From positions 1-62,337 of the forward strand of contig JAUCBJ010005100.1 in the NCBI GenBank assembly GCA_032718475.1: a stretch of 62,337 nt of DNA, in the 5' to 3' direction. Positions 33,542-45,958 of this stretch are shown one piece after another. The DNA is from Nemertoderma westbladi. Its lineage: Eukaryota; Xenacoelomorpha; Nemertodermatida; Nemertodermatidae. The position numbers were made by a program, and so were the translations under genes. The notes under the pieces are model-generated. The model was not told the DNA's origin and searched no databases. It was given only the letters and a program-made list of their open reading frames with translations. Position 1 is the first letter of the stretch, and the number at the start of each line of letters is the position of its first letter.

Positions 33542-35190
33542 ATGAGTGTCTCAGAGAAGGAGGCACTAGAGGACAGCTATGAGACGGCGGCTGGACCGCC
33601 GACTGACGATAGCGTTAATATTACTGTTGACGACAATGCCGACTATGACGACGCAGCGAGCGACGCTGACGTAAGTGAACAGGAGGACGAGACAGTAACT
33701 AGTGAGGAAGAGCAAGCAGAGGTAATAGTATTAGGATCCCCTACCACTACTGTAAGGAAGGATTGTACAGCAGCCCGACCGGAGGTGAGTGATAGGGAAA
33801 GTAGTGTAGCAGAAGCGAGAGCCCGGAGCGCGGTTGCCAGACCTGTGGGTATGGTAAGTGCCGTGGTCCCACCGGCTAAAAGGAGTACCCGTTGTTCCCG
33901 AAATAATCCTTCAAGTCCACCGAGTGTGAGTCAGGAAAGCGAGAGAGAACTAGACACCGCGATAAAGGAGAAACTTCGCGCGCATGCCGGACATATAACT
34001 CGGACGGCGGACAAGGTAAGGAAGATGTTAGCCGACTCAGCAAACATCGGAAGGGAAGGGTTAGTAGAGATTAGAAAAGGATACAATTCAGCATTATTCA
34101 AGCAGATGGAGGAGCTTGCAGTCCTAGCGAAGAGAGCAGTGGAGTCTCAGTCAAGCGACGTGGCGACGAGAATTTACGACAGGGTTTTAGCAGCCTTGTT
34201 GGAGCACCACACATTATCAGAGCGATTTCGACGAGTTAGGACGGAGAACTGGTTGCTATGAGCATCACAAGCGCAGGCGACTCAGATGAGAGGCGCAGAG
34301 TTGAGAAACTTAGTGGAGCGGGAAGAGACGCAGGATAAGGAAGAGCGCAGGTATCAGAGGGAAGTTACCAGCTGGCTGATGCAGAGTGGAGTGGTGGTAC
34401 CGGGCCAGGTGCTGCCGACGACGGACAATATCCAACAGAGAAGGTTAACTCCACCCGACGACGCATCTAGAGAAGGTGGCGATTCCCAGGTTAGTCATGC
34501 GCGAGGGAAGGTTATATGTGCTAGATCCCTTGTTTCTCACAACTCGGTGGAGGAGAGAAGACACCGACTGAACGAACAACAGGCGGAAATTTTGCGTGCA
34601 TCGGAAGAAAAGAAGGAAGCCGAGTGGGAACAGGAGTGCACACGGAAGTTAGACGCAAAGTTGCGAGAGTTGGAAGAAATAAGTAAGCGTGAGCAAGCGG
34701 AACGCGAACGGAAGGAACGCGAACTCCAACTTGAACGCAAACAGAATGAACGCGAACTCCAACTTGAACGTGAACAGAAGGAACGCGAACGGAAGGAACG
34801 CGAACTCGAGATTGAGAAGGAGCGAAGGGCATTGTATGAAGAGAAGGCGCGTGTGGAAGAAGAGAGTGCAGCGAGACGAGCGAGGGAAGAAGAAGAACGT
34901 AAACTGGCACAGTTGGAAAGTGCGAGACTAAACTTAGAGAGCGAAGAACGGACCAGGAAGGCGAATGAAATCGCCGAGAAGGGGATGCGAATGATCGAAG
35001 AATGTGGGGCGAGTGTAGGTACTGAGTTGCGAGAACTGTTCGCACTACAGAAGGCCGAACAGGAAGCGAGAACTCCGACTATACGCGAGTCGACGACGAC
35101 CAGAATTCCTATACCCGGTCCAGCTATTACGAGTACTCGGATCGCTAAACCGTTCTCTACATATCGCACACCAGTTGGTATTAGTGCTTC

Positions 35191-35897
35191 TACTACTAGG
35201 ATCGGCATGCTGCATTGCAGCTGCATTTTTAAGAATGCTGTGCCGGCTTGTCAACAAAATTGCACCGCCACAACTCCCTATCACCCATGACATTTGCTAG
35301 ATCATCCGCATCTTTAAGGCCAGTGTCCTTTAAGATGCGTCTCAAGAAAGTCATGGGCTGTCCACCATGCTTATTCACTCCATGAGGCTGCCAAAGTACA
35401 AGATTATGCACTGGCTGGTCCTCATGGCGAAAGCAATGTCCTGCAAAGCGGAGGCGATTTTGTTCTAGTGTCAAGCTTGGGGGAACCAATGAGAAACCTC
35501 CAATGTTATATAGTGTCTGGTTGGAGATGTGTGCATTGTACTTGACACAATGTACCCGGCGTAGCATTCTTGTGAATGTGCCATCCAGAGATTTGGTGTC
35601 CTCAGCAGTTAGAGCCCAGCATGGACTCCCGTAGAGGAGTACTGGAACTACTGCTGCTCTAAATAATCGGACCTTAAGTTTCCGATTAATTCTAGGTGAC
35701 TTCCAAATCCTGGAAAGCCTATTCAAGGCTGCCCATGCCTTTCCCTTACGTATTCGAAGGTCCTCACCTGACTTCCGGATCCATGATCCCAGGTAACAGA
35801 AGTCGTCCACATGCTCAAGCATACCATCCTTTGAGCTTATGCTCATCCGATCAGAGACTTGCTGAGGACTTTCAAAGTTAACTGTCAGAATTTTGTC
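35191..35897 (-). mobile_element. RTE-like LINE, 5'-truncated, inserted in element C gag
   Basis: Flanked by a perfect 11-bp target duplication ATTAGTGCTTC (35180-35190 and 35898-35908). Minus-strand frame 35229-35846 is the C-terminal part of a LINE RT protein: YLGSWI, IRIRKG, LLYGSPCWALTAED, FAGHCFRHEDQP, MGDRELWRCNF. The 3' UTR ends with ATGCCGATCCTAGTAGTA, a short trinucleotide tail. 707 bp long. The family occurs at 4261-5985, 5988-6125 and 57953-58017 as well. Confidence 0.9.
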
Positions 35898-36021
35898 ATT
35901 AGTGCTTCACCCATCGCGCAAGATCCATGTCATCAGGACACTGCACCACTACATACCGAACGTGACAACGAAGAGTTTAGAGGAGAAACTCCGACGGGCC
36001 GAGTATTGCGCGAACCGCGGG

Positions 36022-36037
36022 CAAACCCGCGGGTTTG
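36022..36037. repeat. C palindrome copy 1 (gag linker)
   Basis: CAAACCCGCGGGTTTG, perfect; read A-N-P-R-V-W. Confidence 0.95.
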
Positions 36038-37634
36038 GAATACGCGGACGGAGCGCCGACCCAGTTCGACGGAGAACTTCCGGGTTAAACCGGAAGAGGG
36101 ATCATATGAGAGACAGCGGATTACTCAGATAGAGCCAACAATACAACAGAACCCTAGCCAGGAATTTATTACGAGGGATGAGTTAAGTGCTAGTTTAGCA
36201 CAAGCTATATCGCCGCACATCCAACCTATAATGGACATGCTTAGTAACCTACAGTTAAAGGAAGCAGCCCAGGTAAGAAGTAATTCTAATCCTAGCAGGC
36301 CTGAGTTATTTTAAGTCCAACCTAGTCAACGAGTACACATATCGGAGGCAACTATACCACATAGACCTCAGGTAAGAATGCCTGTCCCTACGATACATAA
36401 TCCCAACTTCGAGAATTCGGCGGAAAGATTTATACAGGATGCTTGAGTCAGGGCTTCGGCGCGTAAACCAACGCGAGCGCTGAGAACTGATACTGACTCA
36501 AGCGATGAAGAGGAAGACATGAGACGTCAGAAGTCCCGAAACTATAAGGAAAGAAGGACCGACGCGGAGCAGGTAAGTTTCAATCCCCGGGAAAGGACCA
36601 GACTTAATAAGCCTGCAGAACTAAACCATTTGTTAACCTGGAACGACGCAACCCTTAGAGACATAGGTAAGTTTGCCGCTAGGCAAGGACTGCCGGCGCA
36701 ACAACCCCAGAAGTTTATGGGCAACCATAAACATTGGAGGACTTTCAAAACCTATGTCGACGAACAGCTGACCAACAGCACCTTTACTCCCAATGAGAAG
36801 TTCAACTATTTGCTTCAAATGCTCCATCGAGAATCTAGAGCCATTGCTGACAACTTCGTCGGCAATGAAAGAGCATTTGAGTTGGCAATGAAGACGCTTA
36901 GCGACATCTACGGGAATAAAACCAAGATGGCACAGTCGATAGTGGAAGACTTGGGTAAGGGCGGAAGGATTACAACTCTGCTGTTGAACTTAGCGAACGC
37001 TATTTCGAACGCATTAGACATCTTGAGGACGGTGAATCTACCTCATCATGGTGATCACGCCGAAGTTTTGAAGAGCATAATAAGACGTTTAAACATGCGT
37101 TACCGACAGAAATGGCGCAAATTAGAGAATAAGTTGGAGAGCCAAGGTAAAGTATTGACACTTCAACATATTCATGACATGATAGCCACAGACACAGTAG
37201 CAGAGATGAAGTCAAACTTCTCAGAGGAGAATATGAGAGAGTCTAAACCTGTTACCGGTAAGTCTATGGTAAGTTTTGACGATGACAGGACCACTGTGAC
37301 TTATAACTCAGTAGACAGATATAATTCGAGTACCCCTGCCTTTAGATCAGACTCGCGAGTATGGTCAGGTGAGCAGTCCGATAGACCTAAGTTAAAGCAA
37401 CAGGAGTTGCCGGATGGATTTGTAGGTTGCCAATTCTGTTTACTAAAGGAGGTAAGATCTGACGACCATAAGTTAGACAGTTGCAGACGGTTCAAAGAAT
37501 TAACTTCGGAACAGAGAAGAGTTCAAGTGCGGACGTTGGACACCTGTTGGGCATGTCTTGCGCCAGGTCATGTACGGCGGCAGTGCCCGAACAGCAAGGA
37601 CGGATGCATGGAATGAGGCAGACTACATCACAAG

Positions 37635-38770
37635 TTGCTACATGCGGTTTTCCATACCCCAACGGACCGTTACTTACAGAGAAATCCTCAAAGGAAGGGG
37701 AGCAGAGAACCTGTATCGATAAGGAGAAATACGTACACCGGCATTCAGGATGATGGTTACCAACCAGATTCGTCAGACAAGGATGGCGAGTCGAGCGCGA
37801 GAGAAGTGACCTGCCAAGGTTTCACCGCGGATAGTTCATCGACCAGCGCGCGGACGTATTTATCATCGGCCACGTCGGAAATATTTAGCGTGATTCCGGT
37901 GAAACTTACTGGGGATAAGGGATCGAAGAGAATATATGTGATGTTGGACACTGCGTCCACACTATCGTATATAGACGAGGAAGTGGCGAGAGCCGTTTCC
38001 AGCTTCCAGGACACAGAGGAGATCCATATAGAGTTAAAGTTTATGCACGGGGTAGGGAACCTCAAGGGACACAGAATTTCGGTAGAACTAGACTCCCTAC
38101 TTCCAAGAGACCAGCACACTCGACAAGAACGGAGAGCTTTGCCATTGGACGGATTTAAGTGTCTAGCTATGAAGGGGTTTGGCAGGCAGTTAGGTAAGGG
38201 GCCACCGATGAGTCCCATAGTACAGGAATATTTTGACAAGCTCAGAATACCAAGACACCAGGTAGGTTATAGGAATGTTTCTATGTTGATTGGTGCAGAA
38301 CAGCTGATCGCACACCAGATATGGGAAATGAGACAAGCTGAGCCGCATGTAAATGGACCACATGCCCATAGGACTATATTAGGTTGGTATACAAGAGTAC
38401 CCATGTCTTATGAGTTTACAGGTGGCGAAAAGCCAATGGATAGATACAACGGATTACAGCCTATAACTGAACCACCATTAGTAGAACCACCAGACATAGA
38501 CGAGTTTAGGAGAACCTGTATTGACCACTATAGTGACATTAGCGAGTCGGACGAAGAGTTGATTCCCGATAATGTTAGGTTGTCGGAACCACTCTACAAT
38601 GACCGGACAGATAGTGAACCCGAGGACTACTGTTATCAGACCCGTGGGTCTGGTTCAGCACCCCACGCTACCTACTTGAGTAACGTTTTGACTTATACCG
38701 ATATAGTGGAGGGTCAAGTGGCTAAATATCGAGACCTAGCATTTTCCAATACAGTGAGGAGGAATTGCAG
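37635..38770 (+). pseudogene. Element C protease region
   Basis: Continues the gag frame after TGA 37614. IFSVIPVKLTG leads to the active site VMLDTASTLSYID, with D-T-A in place of the usual D-S/T-G. Further on are SMLIGAEQL and HRTILGWY, as in BEL proteases (DUF1758 type). The frame ends at 38778-38780; RT continues in another frame from about 38765, a shift of one base. No other damage is visible in this part. Confidence 0.8.
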
Positions 38771-41700
38771 AAGGAATTGATATGCCAGGACCTCGAGACA
38801 GGAGCCAGAACCGTCGAATGGCTGGATAGGGACGCAATGGAACCCGGTGGATATGACCTAGCCATGTCCGCTGATGAGAAACGGTCGCTGGAGATGATGG
38901 AAGATACCATACGTCTGCTACTGACTGGACATTTTGAAGTTGGAATGTTGTGGCGTCGACAACCTCCTAAGTTGGAGAACAACTACAACTTGGCCTTGAA
39001 AAGATTGAACGGAGTAAGGGCTCGGTTGCTAAAGAATCCAGACGTTAGGGAGAAGTATTGCGCCCAGATCAACAACTATTTTGCCAAGGGATTTGCTGGG
39101 AAGGTAGAGGACCCGGACTTAGTGACAGACCAGACTTATTACCTCCCACACCACTATGTGACTCACCCTGACAAGCCAGACAAAGTCCGAGTAGTCAACG
39201 ACTGCGCAGCAGTCTATAGAGGTATGTCCCTGAATTCAGAGCTGATGGACGGTCCCAACCTGAATAATTATTTGATAGGAATACTGTTGCGTTTTAGACA
39301 GTGGTGATTCGCGTTTACTTGCGACATCGAGGCGATGTTCCACCAGGTAAGAGCCTGTAAGGCAGACCAGGATAGTCTTCGATTTCTCTGGTTTGAGAAT
39401 AAAGACCTATCCGGCCCAGTGGTTACATACCAAATGTATGTTAGGATATTCGGTGCCCGCGATAGTCCAAACGGCACGCTGTTTGTTCTAAAGAAAACGG
39501 CAACAGCCCAGATTGGTAAGTATCCAGTAGAAGTTATCGAGTCTATATTGAGAAACTTCTATATGGACGACGGATTGGTGTCCAAGGACACAGTGGAAAA
39601 AGCCATAGAAGTGGCTCACGGCCTACAGAAGTGCTTGGCAACAGGGGGTTTTCCTCTGACCAAGTTCACTACTAACTCGGAGGCCCTATTAGAATCGTTC
39701 CCGGTGAAAGATTGCGGGAGCGGAGACATAGAATTGGGGGTAGAACCCATTCCCATTCCCATTCCCATGGAATCCGAACACGGACAAGTTCCAGGTAAGA
39801 GTTAGATTTGAGCCCAGTAGTCCAGACAAAGTTTTGACAAAGAGAATTTGCTTATCAACATTAAGTAGACTATTTGACCCGATGAACTTTATCAGTCCGG
39901 TAATATTACAGGCACGAGCGTGCATGAGGAAAATTTTTTTGTCCGACTTAGAGTGGGACGAACCAATATCCCCTATACATGCAAAGCAGTGGAGAGAGTG
40001 GGAAGCCAAGTTGCATCTATTAAAAAACATAGATGTACCCCGCTCCTACTTTCCGAATCAGCTGGTGTTTCCAGCTGATTTAGAGCTCCATCTGTTCAGT
40101 GACACAAGTGACACTGGCTTTGGTATGGTAGCCTACCTTCGCCGAGAGGTAAGTCAAGACAAGTTTGAGATGGCCTTTGTGACTTCTAGATCAAAGACAA
40201 TGCCGGTCAAATACATGACTGTCCCTCGTGCAGAGTTGCAGGCAGAAGTAGTTTCAGTCGAGGTAAGTAAGCAGATAATAGAGGAGTTAGACACGACATT
40301 GACCTTATTCTATTGGACGGACGCATCCTTAGTGTTAGTATACATTGCAGCCGACAATATTGCACTAAAGACATTTGTGGCCAACAGACGCGCTCAGATC
40401 GTCGACTTTTCGACGAAGGAACAATGGAGACATTGTCCGGGAGTGTTAAACCCGGCCGACATAACTTCGAGAGGTGCTATGCCGGTGGAGTTCTGTCAGG
40501 AAGAGTCCCAGGAGTTTTGGTTGCATGGACCTGATTTTCTAACGAGGACACAGGAACATTGGCCAGAGCAACTGAAGATAGTGACCAATCCGATGCCAGA
40601 GGATGCAGAAGTCAAAGTGGAGAAAGTCTCTAAGTCAAAGTCGAAAGCCAAACTCCAGTTATTGGAGCGGCCTGAAGAGTCATTGGAGCGGCCTGAAGAG
40701 TCATTGGAGCGGCCCGGAGACCTGTCAGACCTACAGACTTACGTGACTACTAGGTCAGGAAGGGTAAGTTATGACATAAAACCACCCTTACAGACTACAC
40801 AAGAGTCACAATTGGTAAGTGACGGACAGAAAATGACCGACACAATGGAGCCTTTGGTTTCCAAACCTGCGGGTTTGGATTCGAAACTTCCATTAACTAG
40901 CGGACGACCGTCGCTGGCATTAGAGCCATGTAGTATTTATGACAAATTACTAAATTCGTCTGCCTCTTGGCTGACAATTTGTAAAAGAACTGCATGGTTA
41001 AGCCGATACGTTTCGTACCTTTGTTTAAAACATTCGAAACATTTAGGAGAACAAATGAGCGCTAATAGTGAGCGAATTCAGAAATTGAAACAACCTCTGA
41101 CAGAGGATGAGATTGATCAAGCGGAATTAAAGCATTTGAAACATTATCAAATGTGTGCCTTCCCCAAAGAATTCTATCTATTATCGGCTCAATGACCAGT
41201 TCTCTACAAACCCCTTAGAAAATGGAGTCCATTAATCCATAAGGGTTTGATTTGTCATAGATCAAGAATCCAGACTGTCGACATAAACTCACAGTTTAGG
41301 TTCCCAGTGATAATCCCTAGTCACCCAATAGAATTGCAAAGAGCGATTCTATGGGATATACACAAGAGGTTGCATCACGCGGGAAAGTTACACTGTTTGT
41401 CGGCAGAGAGACAGCGATTCATTCTATTGCAGCCAAGCAGGGCAGTGGGTACCATGTACGACGCCTGTCTGGTTTGCAAGAGAGTGAACGCCAGAGTATT
41501 GGAACAGGAGATGGCTGAACTCCCAGAAGCGAGAGTGCAGGCATATGACCCACCCTTTACAAATACAGGGGTAGATTGTTTTGGTCCGATTGAGGCAAAG
41601 AGTGGACGGCTGACCCATAAACGATGGGGCCTGCTACTGATATGCATGGCCAGTAGAGCCATACATATCGAGCGTGTGGCAGACAAGTCGACCAAATCTC

Positions 41701-42524
41701 TGCTCCTGGCCTTAAAGAGATTTATGGCCAGGAGAGGACTAGTAAAGGGGTTTTACTACGACAAGGGTACAAACTTTGTCAGAGGGAATAGCGAGTTAAA
41801 CGCGGCTCACAAACCAGCGCAAAATAGAGAAATTTCTGCAGCACTTTTGCCGCAAAGAGTAGAGTGGAGATTCAACACTCCAGAAAGTCCTTGGATAGGA
41901 GGAAGTTGGGAGTGTTTGGTTCGTTCCATAAAGCAGGCCATTGCTAAGACATTGCCTGTAAACAAACAACTTACCGACGACGAGCTGGTCACAGCTTTCA
42001 TCGAAATCGAGCATACGCTAAACTCGAGGCCGATAGCTATGTTGCCAGACGGTGTTGCATTAACGCCGAATCATTTGCTAATGCAGAGTCCAGCATTTCT
42101 TGTGCCGGCATCAGAACCCATTAGTGCCGACCTATACAGTCGTAAGAGCTTGAAAATAACTCAATTTGTTGCGTACACATTCTGGGAATATTGGCGGGAA
42201 TACTATCTTCCCACCATATCCACCAGATCAAAGTGGTACAAAACGGTTCGGAGCCTCCAAAGAGGAGACTACGTATTGATAACCGAACCAATTGTCAAGA
42301 GAAAATACTGGGAGACTGGAGTTATCTTGCACATACACCCAGACGTGCAAAATATAGTGCACACAGTCACTGTGAAAATTAGGTGCAAGTGTCCGCACCC
42401 AATGAAGTGTAAAACTAATGGTTTACACACCTTGGACCGACCGGTCCAAGATATCGGGTTATTAGAGGAGACACGCATCGAGACAGGAGATTATAATTTG
42501 TCTCCTGCCTCAAACAAAAATTAG
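38765..42524 (+). pseudogene. Element C RT, RNase H and integrase
   Basis: Three blocks: 38765-39805, 39834-41195, 41247-42524. RT shows DQTYYLPHHYV, FTCDIEAMFHQV, DSPNG and FYMDDG. RNase H shows LHLFSDTS, RAELQAE and YWTDASLV. Integrase has the zinc site (HKRLHHAG ... CLVCKR), core DCFGP, YDKGTNF and GGSWECLV (D, D, E), then a DUF5641-like end (YWREYYLPT, KRKYWETG). Damage: TGA 39305-39307, TGA 41193-41195, and a frame shift at 39750-39770 inside a TCCCAT triplication. A 24-bp repeat (LERPEES, three copies) sits at 40660-40710. Confidence 0.88.
40861..40878. repeat. C palindrome copy 2 (RNase H-integrase linker)
   Basis: CCAAACCTGCGGGTTTGG; read K-P-A-G-L. Confidence 0.95.
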
Positions 42525-43301
42525 TGTTAGACGCAACTCACTTCGTGTGCATTCCTCGTATGCAAATACTAGGAAATGCACAGGAGCGGGTTTGCGGTGA
42601 TTTGCGTTGAGAATTTGTCTGGTGGGTATCAAAAACAAAATTTTATTTCAAAATTTTTCGAAAATTAAAAAATTTTAAAAATTAGAAGTGAACCCAAGAC
42701 AATTCCAAACGCTGTGTATAGACGCGTTTTAGAATTCGTCTATAGAGATACAGTAATTTGAGAAAAGTCGTGAAGCCTTGAAAATAGCATTTAGAAACCA
42801 TGGTGACGGCTATATTACATAGGAGTGTAAATTGAGTTTAGCAACTTCCACAGATTGGTGCCAACAGTACAACAACCAAGGTGCTAAAGGTTAGTAGCAC
42901 CAGAGGCGTACACGGACCCAACTCAGTAGTTTGCAATGAAGTGAGATGTTCGATTATCAAACCTGTGGGTTTGGTATTGTAGAGCGTTGAGACTATTGTC
43001 GTTTCTAACTACTGTAGTTTAGTACGAGTAATGGGAGTAGTTTGGGCATCAAAAAGTGAGTTGGTCACGGCCAGTTTATCTCCAAAGTTTTGCGCTATGC
43101 ATGGGAATAGGTTAGAGGATAGTTAGGAATGAGACGGGATCTAGAGAGTCGAACCTGAACTGCTGGAAGGCAGCTGGGGGGAGGGGGGGGGGGGTTCGGG
43201 AGGTCTGTCCTTCGGCGACATCTAACTGATTTACCCACAGTGTAATTAGCTACGTAACGGAACCTATTGGGATATATATATATGTATATACGCGGCTTAT
43301 A
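42525..43301 (+). promoter_or_regulatory. Element C pol-ORF3 spacer with TATA-like block
   Basis: Palindrome copy 3 at 42958-42974; a G tract GGGGGGAGGGGGGGGGGGG at 43176-43194; and GGGATATATATATATG followed by ACGCGGCTTATA directly before the ORF3 ATG. Element D has CATATATAGGCGTATACA at the same spot. This could drive a separate ORF3 transcript. Confidence 0.55.
42958..42974. repeat. C palindrome copy 3 (spacer)
   Basis: CAAACCTGTGGGTTTGG, non-coding. Confidence 0.93.
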
Positions 43302-44066
43302 ATGGAGAAGGAAATTAGAGCTCAACCGCGGAGAGGATTTACTGCCAGAGAGGAGGCGGAACTACCATTTGCCCGACTGGGATGTAAAGACTCGAATGTT
43401 TACTACCATGGGAGGTCGGTAATGGAACTGAATGGGAAGTATAAACCCGAAAGAATGAGAGCGTTGAGACCGCATGAAAGAATGGGACCGTATGGAAGTT
43501 TTGCGGAAGGAGTATCGCACTCGGTATCCTTGCGATTTTGCGTTAGACGTATGCGACATTAGTGCAGACCCGGACGAGTAGATCGCACGGCTGTACCATA
43601 TGAACATGTATTTACGACACGACAAACCTCTACCTGCAGTCCGCGATCAGTTCGACGGAATGCATCTGTACCGGAGGACTCGAGGCGAGGATCAAGAGAC
43701 GTCAAAGGTCTTCAGTGTATACAAGTTGTTCTACAAATGTGGTGAATGCATGAATAAACAAGACGTGGCGATTCCCGATCGACTGGACGAGCAACATCCT
43801 GAACCGATATTAACGCGATGTCAAGCTCACCAGTTCCTTAGATACAACGAGGGAGGTTACCCAATGAGCAACCCGATGATCAGTATCGACTTCAGCGGAA
43901 AGCGACCTCCAAGACCCATTATGCCGACCATTACGACATTAAGATCCGTATACGGAGATTAAACCCTGTTCGACACCCAGTTTGATAGAGACGGCAGTGG
44001 CCATTTCGCTATACCGAGCCTATAAGGACCTAGAGGCGCGGCGTGAAGCGGCACGGGACTCGGGTA

Positions 44067-44084
44067 CCAAACCCGCGGGTTTGG
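44067..44084. repeat. C palindrome copy 4 (ORF3)
   Basis: CCAAACCCGCGGGTTTGG, read K-P-A-G-L, after SLYRAYK as in D copy 5. Confidence 0.95.
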
Positions 44085-44893
44085 AGCTCTCGAGTCCCAT
44101 AATAAAGACACAATATCGGAAGGGGAAGGATCCTAGGGAACAGATTTTGGAGGTATGCAGGCGAGGAGGTATGCACGGAGCGGAGCGTATCGACGCCAGG
44201 ATGCTACCCAAGAAGGTTAGAGAGGCGATTCTCAACCAAGATTACGTCAAGGTGGGATCGGGAGTCCAGAGCGATTTGGAGAGTGACTTCAACGCCATGA
44301 CTGATTTGGAGGACAGATTGCCAAGACTGTTTGTTGACACCAAGCTATTGTTGCTATGGGCACAGGATATGGGAATTTATAGGGAGTATCCCAACTCTGC
44401 CAAGACTGGTATGGGCTTCATAGCGCATTTGTTGTATAATTGGGACTTCAAGTTGAAGACGCAGAAGAAATACGAGGAGGCGTATGGTGAATGTAACACG
44501 CCACCGGGAGCGGAGTTCAAATCCCACTTCAAGCGGCAAGCGTTAGTGTATTGGAACATTTGCGCGCCACCCCGTGCGTCACTACAATATTATTTGGTGC
44601 TTGAGTCGAACACGGTAACTTGTTTATTAGCGGATTTCGTTGCGCGAGTTTTGAAGCGTCATCCATTGGTATTCGGAGGAGATCAATACGTTCGCTCGAA
44701 AGGGGGAATCCAATCCGACGTTATGAAGCATTTCTTAACCCCGTTCTTCAACCAATTGTTAGAGAATACGTTGATGGTTAGGAGAGGATTAGCCATATTC
44801 GAAGGAATATATCGACAGAACATCGGAGATTTGGGAGACCGACCGTCGATGGAGTATCTGACGCCAGAGGCCTTGGAGAAGTGGTTCGGGAAT

Positions 44894-44910
44894 CAAACCC
44901 GCGGGTTTGG
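44894..44910. repeat. C palindrome copy 5 (ORF3)
   Basis: CAAACCCGCGGGTTTGG, read T-R-G-F-G, after DRPSM as in D copy 6. Confidence 0.95.
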
Positions 44911-45958
44911 TACTCTCTTCCACTCGGAGGCTGATAGACCTGTTAGAGAGGGTTGGCCGGAGACGTTAGTAGAGGTGTTCGAGTGGATCTTCCGGTGGAG
45001 AAGACATATCCGAAACGAACGCGGGAGGAAATATTGGAGATAGAGGACAAGGGCAAGGATGTTTACTTTGTTCCGGATCGACAACCTCTGACCGGAGAGG
45101 ACGACATCGTATTAGACATTGGGAAAGAAGGAAGTGCGAAACCGATTGGAGACCTCATATATGAGAGGGCCTGGTTTCCACAAGCGCGTAGGTGCAAGTT
45201 GTGCGGCAGCACAAGGCACAATCAAAAATCGTGCAACGCGGTAGTAGATAAGGTCTGCCGTTGGTGCAATGAGACCGACCATTCATTTCATACGTGCACC
45301 GTCTTCATTTCTCAATGCGGATATTGTGGGGTAAAGGGACATCGTAGCCCGAGATGCCAACTGCGAGATGATTCCTTCCAAAACCATAGCGCTAACCTAC
45401 TTCGAGAGATGCTAGATAAGTGGGAGGGTGTGGCCGATTACCACATCCAAGCGCAGATGCGTTGGTTACCGTTTAAAGCAGGATACGGGTTTTGGGCAGT
45501 AGACCCATCACACGTTGCGTATGAGCCGTATCTGCAGTCGTTACCACAATATCAGGAGCTAATACTGACCGCTCAAGATCTTCCGCAGAACACTGGAGTC
45601 ATCGTTGTTCGGGAATACTTCAGACAATTAAACATGGATAACAAATACACTTGGAACTTTGTTGCTATTTGCGACCGCATAACGAAAGGTCTATTTTCGG
45701 AAACTAGAAAGGTGGTGCGCGCGCGAGGAGATTGGAGGATGGCGGCTATACAATATCGCCGAGTTCCTATTGACTCACGTACTGGTGGGGTCATTGACCG
45801 CTGAGAGGATAAAGGAACAGCGAATCGCAGCGCCCACAGCGACAACCGTTGGAGCTCAAGGCTCGCGGAGAGAACCAGGAGGAGAGGTCCAAGACAAGTG
45901 TCAAGTCAAGGACGACCACTACCACTCAATACCTAAAGAGGTGAGGTCTCTATAGGGG

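Larger units (their letters stand above)
33542..37616 (+). pseudogene. Element C gag, interrupted by a LINE
   Basis: Reading starts at ATG 33542 (context AGACTATGAGTG shared with D). One frame holds to 35190 except TGA at 34259-34261; after the LINE it resumes in frame allowing for the insert, with stops TAA 36312-36314 and TGA near 36445, and ends with TGA at 37614-37616. Parts: acidic N-terminus, helical region, a long ER/ERKERELQLER coiled coil (about 34650-35000), linker with palindrome, then DUF1759-like capsid (36690-37140, KFNYLLQMLH) and knuckles CQFC and CWACLAPGHVRRQC. The final TGA lies where protease would follow in the same frame, suggesting one original Gag-Pol frame. Confidence 0.82.
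43302..45958 (+). pseudogene. Element C third ORF: large zinc-knuckle protein
   Basis: Homologue of element D's ORF3, in frames 43302-43490, about 43490-43962, 43982-45040, 44953-45804 and 45770-45955, with a TAG near 43580. Shared landmarks: RRGFTAREEAELPF start, FDGMHLYRR, YKCGECM and RCQAHQ, EGGYP, LLLWAQDMG, YREY, LQYYL, DRPSM, IGDLIYERAW, knuckles CKLCGSTRHNQKSC, CRWCNETDHSFHTC and CGYCGVKGHRSPRC (45195-45360), then YGFWAVDP and VVREYF. The identity over 1,100 residues between two diverged elements indicates past selection. The basic tail is interrupted at 45958. Confidence 0.78.

Noticed and set aside
34537-35226. 229-codon minus-strand Ser-rich ORF, and a similar one at 12896-13477
   Set aside because: Antisense of Glu/Arg-rich coiled coils in gag of C and D.
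33542-42524. Altered genetic code (TGA as a sense codon) in element C
   Set aside because: TAA also interrupts the frame, other elements use TGA, TAG and TAA alike as breaks, and the host exons need no recoding.
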